This document shows positions 61,997 through 64,000 of a DNA stretch of 64,000 bases, one piece after another. A program made the position numbers and the translations under genes. The number at the start of each line of letters is the position of its first letter. Within the stretch, counting starts at the first letter, position 1. The notes below the pieces were generated by a model. That model was not told the origin of the DNA, searched no databases, and worked only from the letters and a program-made list of their open reading frames with translations. This DNA comes from JAJPXC01 sp964520525. Its GTDB lineage: Bacteria > Bacteroidota > Bacteroidia > Bacteroidales > Muribaculaceae. Where the stretch lies: assembly GCA_964520525.1 (NCBI GenBank), contig CAZFNR010000004.1, forward strand, positions 65,346 to 129,345, in the 5' to 3' direction.

Positions 61997-62069
61997 GATG
62001 TAGGTTTTCTAAAGTTATTATTTTTAGTTGTTTAATTCGTCACAAAGTGTTTTACACGGACATGAGCCG

Positions 62070-62077
62070 CAAATGTA
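62070..62077 (-). promoter_or_regulatory. -7 box of ino1
   Basis: Minus-strand TACATTTG, 73 bases before the ATG at 61996; no clear -33 element. The 234-base gap between ino1 and the HAD gene shows that ino1 has its own transcription start. Confidence 0.45.
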
Positions 62078-62230
62078 CGGTTACTATTTTAAATGTAAAA
62101 GTATTTCTATGACAAATTTTCCTTATTATTGTGAATTTAGCTTAAATATTTGATGATTATGCCAAATAAAATGAATTTTTGGCAATAAGGAATTCGGATA
62201 TGTTAACTAACGCAAATGCGGCATGGGGTT

Positions 62231-62932
62231 TCAAAGCATCGTTTTTAGTGATTCGATACTTTTAATCTGCGCCGGGTCGGTCTGTGCGTCTTCTTCGGGA
62301 GTCCAGCCCTTGCCTTTTATCCATGCGGTGGCGCAGCCGAGCGAGCGGGCGGGCAAGATATCTTTGCGGTAGCTGTCGCCGACCACGAGCACGTCGCCGG
62401 CATCCATCCCGAGGGCATCCACGCCGAGTGCGAAAATTGCGGGGTCGGGTTTGCGTACACCCACAACCGCGCTTTCGACGATGGTTTTGAAGAACCCTCT
62501 CAAGCCGAAGTCGGCGAGCACAGCCTCGATGTTGCCGTAGAAATTAGAGACAAGCACCAAGGGGTATTTGCCGGCGAGATATTGCAACACCGGGCGGGCC
62601 TCGTCGACCGATTCTCGGGCTTTGCCGTAGCAGTAGGCGGCAATGCTGGTCGATTTGGCTGCCGTCGTCTCGTCGACAGCCTCCCATTGGAGCAGATAGC
62701 TCATTTCAGACGCTATTTTTTTGAGCATGACGTCGCGGAAAGTGTCGGATGGGGCGATGACGGGAGTGCGGGCAAATTCGCGCTCGGTCTCGACGTAGGC
62801 TTTGCGGAACACCTCTTTGTCGATGTTCACGCCTGAATCGCGGTAACCGTCCCAGATGATCTCGCTCCAGTGGTCGCCATGCGAATCAATGGTGCCTCCG
62901 TAGTCAAAAATTATACCTTTAATATTTCCCAT
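62231..62932 (-). CDS. HAD-superfamily phosphatase, probably of inositol-lipid synthesis
   Basis: A 233-residue HAD hydrolase with a helical cap. Motif I is GIIFDYGGTIDSHG: the nucleophile Asp is present, but the usual second Asp is Gly, as in the FDxGGT subgroup. Motif II: LVLVSNFYG. Motif III/IV: VGVRKPDPAIFALG and VLVVGDSYRKDILPARSLG. Placed between the phosphatidyltransferase (14-base overlap) and ino1, it is the likely phosphatase that removes phosphate from phosphatidylinositol phosphate, as described for the Bacteroides locus; the assignment rests on context. Confidence 0.85.
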   Translation of the reverse strand: MGNIKGIIFDYGGTIDSHGDHWSEIIWDGYRDSGVNIDKEVFRKAYVETEREFARTPVIAPSDTFRDVMLKKIASEMSYLLQWEAVDETTAAKSTSIAAYCYGKARESVDEARPVLQYLAGKYPLVLVSNFYGNIEAVLADFGLRGFFKTIVESAVVGVRKPDPAIFALGVDALGMDAGDVLVVGDSYRKDILPARSLGCATAWIKGKGWTPEEDAQTDPAQIKSIESLKTML

Positions 62933-63872
62933 TTTTCAAATCGTTGGTTAGTTGGCGGCAGATTTTTTCGTGCCTTGCGTTCATGTAGACCAGCAGAGCG
63001 TTGAGCGCGGTTAGCTCAAAGGCGAAGTAAAGCCACGGCATCTGCATAAACAGAGCCGCGAACAGTGCCCATGAGCGCACGTTGAACGACAGTATGTTGG
63101 TGTACTTCATCAGCGGGAGGCTTTTGGCGCGGAAGTCGTCGCGGAATGTCTGCGGAATCTCGCCGTCGGCGAAGCGTTCGCGCAGTTCGGCGCGCAACGT
63201 CTGCATGGCGCGGGTGTGGACTTCTTGGCTGACGGTGTAGTTGGTGTAGGACGTGAGTGTCAGTTTGCTCCAGAAGTCGCGTTTCCACGAAAGTTCGGCG
63301 AGCTTTGATTGGAGTGATTTGGAGTCGTCGAGTTCGCTCCCCTCCTTCCCTTTGACGAAGTAGAGGTGGAACTGTCGGTAATAGTCGGCCATTGCCGCTT
63401 GTTTGGCATGGCAAAGTCCTGAAACCACCGCCATCACCCAGATAGCCCATGAGTGGTTCATAAAGAACTCTGAGGTGCAGTTTACGCGCAGGCAGATTGC
63501 GACGTAAATGGCTACAAACCAGATGTCGCCCGACAGTCCGTCGAGTATACGGCCGATTCGAGAGTATTGTCCGGTCATGCGTGCGAGCTGTCCGTCGGCG
63601 CTGTCGAAGGAGTTGGCCCATATCAGCAGAAGCATACCGACGATGTTGAGCCATAGGTCGTTGAAGTAGAACATCACGCCGGCGGCGGCACCGAGGAAAA
63701 TCGATGCGATTGTAATGGCGTTGGGTGACACTCCGATTTTGCGGAAGAAGCAGGCCCATGCATATCCGATAGGACGGTAGAAGATTAGGTCGAATGTCTC
63801 TTCGGTGTCCATAGACTTCAAGCTTGCGCGGAATCCGCGGCTTGAAGCGTTGTTGTTTTCGTTGCTGTTCAT
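62919..63872 (-). CDS. CDP-alcohol phosphatidyltransferase (phosphatidylinositol-phosphate synthase-like)
   Basis: A 317-residue integral membrane enzyme. The CDP-alcohol motif DxxDGxxARx8GxxxDxxxD is complete: DSADGQLARMTGQYSRIG then RILDGLSGD. About six transmembrane helices surround a ~90-residue soluble insert (VKGKEGSELDDSKSLQSKLA onward). With ino1 and a HAD phosphatase next door, the acceptor is most likely inositol phosphate. MNSNENNNASS at 63872 is taken as start because the upstream gene ends at 63896; the ORF itself stays open to 63932. Confidence 0.9.
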   Translation of the reverse strand: MNSNENNNASSRGFRASLKSMDTEETFDLIFYRPIGYAWACFFRKIGVSPNAITIASIFLGAAAGVMFYFNDLWLNIVGMLLLIWANSFDSADGQLARMTGQYSRIGRILDGLSGDIWFVAIYVAICLRVNCTSEFFMNHSWAIWVMAVVSGLCHAKQAAMADYYRQFHLYFVKGKEGSELDDSKSLQSKLAELSWKRDFWSKLTLTSYTNYTVSQEVHTRAMQTLRAELRERFADGEIPQTFRDDFRAKSLPLMKYTNILSFNVRSWALFAALFMQMPWLYFAFELTALNALLVYMNARHEKICRQLTNDLKNGKY

Positions 63873-63895
63873 TTGTTGTGAGGTGTGGGCCCGAG

Positions 63896-64000
63896 TCAAG
63901 ATTTGCGGGTTTTGATGGTGTTCATCACACATTTCGCTATGTGAGGCGCGGCTTCCAGGCGGCAGGGTGCGAAACTTGGCCAGTCGTTGAAGTCGATAAT
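63896..64000 (-). CDS. 3' end of an ATP-grasp-like protein gene
   Basis: A minus-strand frame enters at the window edge and ends at a stop at 63896-63898; 34 residues are visible, starting IIDFNDWPSFAPCRLEAAPH. The IDFNDWPSF segment is typical of the C-terminal part of ATP-grasp ligases/kinases. It lies 23 bases before the phosphatidyltransferase start, so it belongs to the same operon; in inositol-lipid loci an inositol- or sugar-phosphate kinase-type role is possible but unproven. Confidence 0.5.
   Translation of the reverse strand: MIDFNDWPSFAPCRLEAAPHIAKCVMNTIKTRKS

Overview
The window reads as one chromosomal scaffold of a Bacteroidota, order Bacteroidales, probably a gut Muribaculaceae relative. 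This is inferred from TAnnTTTG-type -7 boxes with TTTG -33 boxes, a lack of obvious Shine-Dalgarno sequences, families typical of the group (DUF4294, DUF4271, PorZ-like, long signal peptidase I, WbqC, YfhO), GC-rich codon use, and an inositol-lipid locus like that of gut Bacteroides. Most of the window is core housekeeping DNA. A 100-N scaffold gap lies at 60210-60309.

Layout. 1-4.4 kb: 3' end of a secreted Ig-like protein, nadB, a DUF4294 gene and a small outer-membrane barrel. 4.4-11 kb (minus): flippase-like membrane protein, TatD hydrolase, yidD, rnpA, hemD, DUF4271, LOG protein and a lipoprotein alpha-amylase. 11-14.5 kb: purD, a polytopic membrane protein and pdxB, overlapping one another. 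14.5-16.7 kb: an AT-richer island with a HindVP-like type II restriction enzyme and its cytosine-5 methyltransferase. 16.8-20 kb: pyrH, frr, a radical SAM gene and an LD-carboxypeptidase. 20-34 kb: a run of minus-strand genes (sulfatase-like membrane enzyme, THUMP methyltransferase, serine acetyltransferase, SGNH hydrolase, glycosyltransferase, unknown protein, PorZ-like, rdgB, leuS, nadA).

34.1-34.7 kb is an AT-rich 618-bp gap. It holds three copies of TTATCAACA (one inverted) plus variants, lies between divergent gene runs, and sits where the plus strand changes from C-rich to G-rich. It is my best candidate for a replication origin. Rightward follow lysS, gpsA, a porin-like barrel, dapB-lepB-wbqC (minus), yfhO, a degenerate methyltransferase-like gene, a xerD-type recombinase, serS, yqeY, a Ca/Na antiporter, a polyprenyl synthase, an AraC regulator, carboxyspermidine dehydrogenase, and a four-gene efflux operon with two ABC permeases but no ATPase.

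57.9-60.6 kb is accessory DNA: remnants, a TM2 gene whose SHOCT domain is cut off by a one-base shift at an A9 tract, a small lipoprotein, and two unrelated gene fragments falsely joined through the N gap. The right end (60.7-64 kb, minus) carries myo-inositol-phosphate synthase, a HAD phosphatase, a CDP-alcohol phosphatidyltransferase and the tail of an ATP-grasp-like gene, together a likely inositol-phospholipid pathway. No tRNA, rRNA, CRISPR array or intact insertion sequence was seen.
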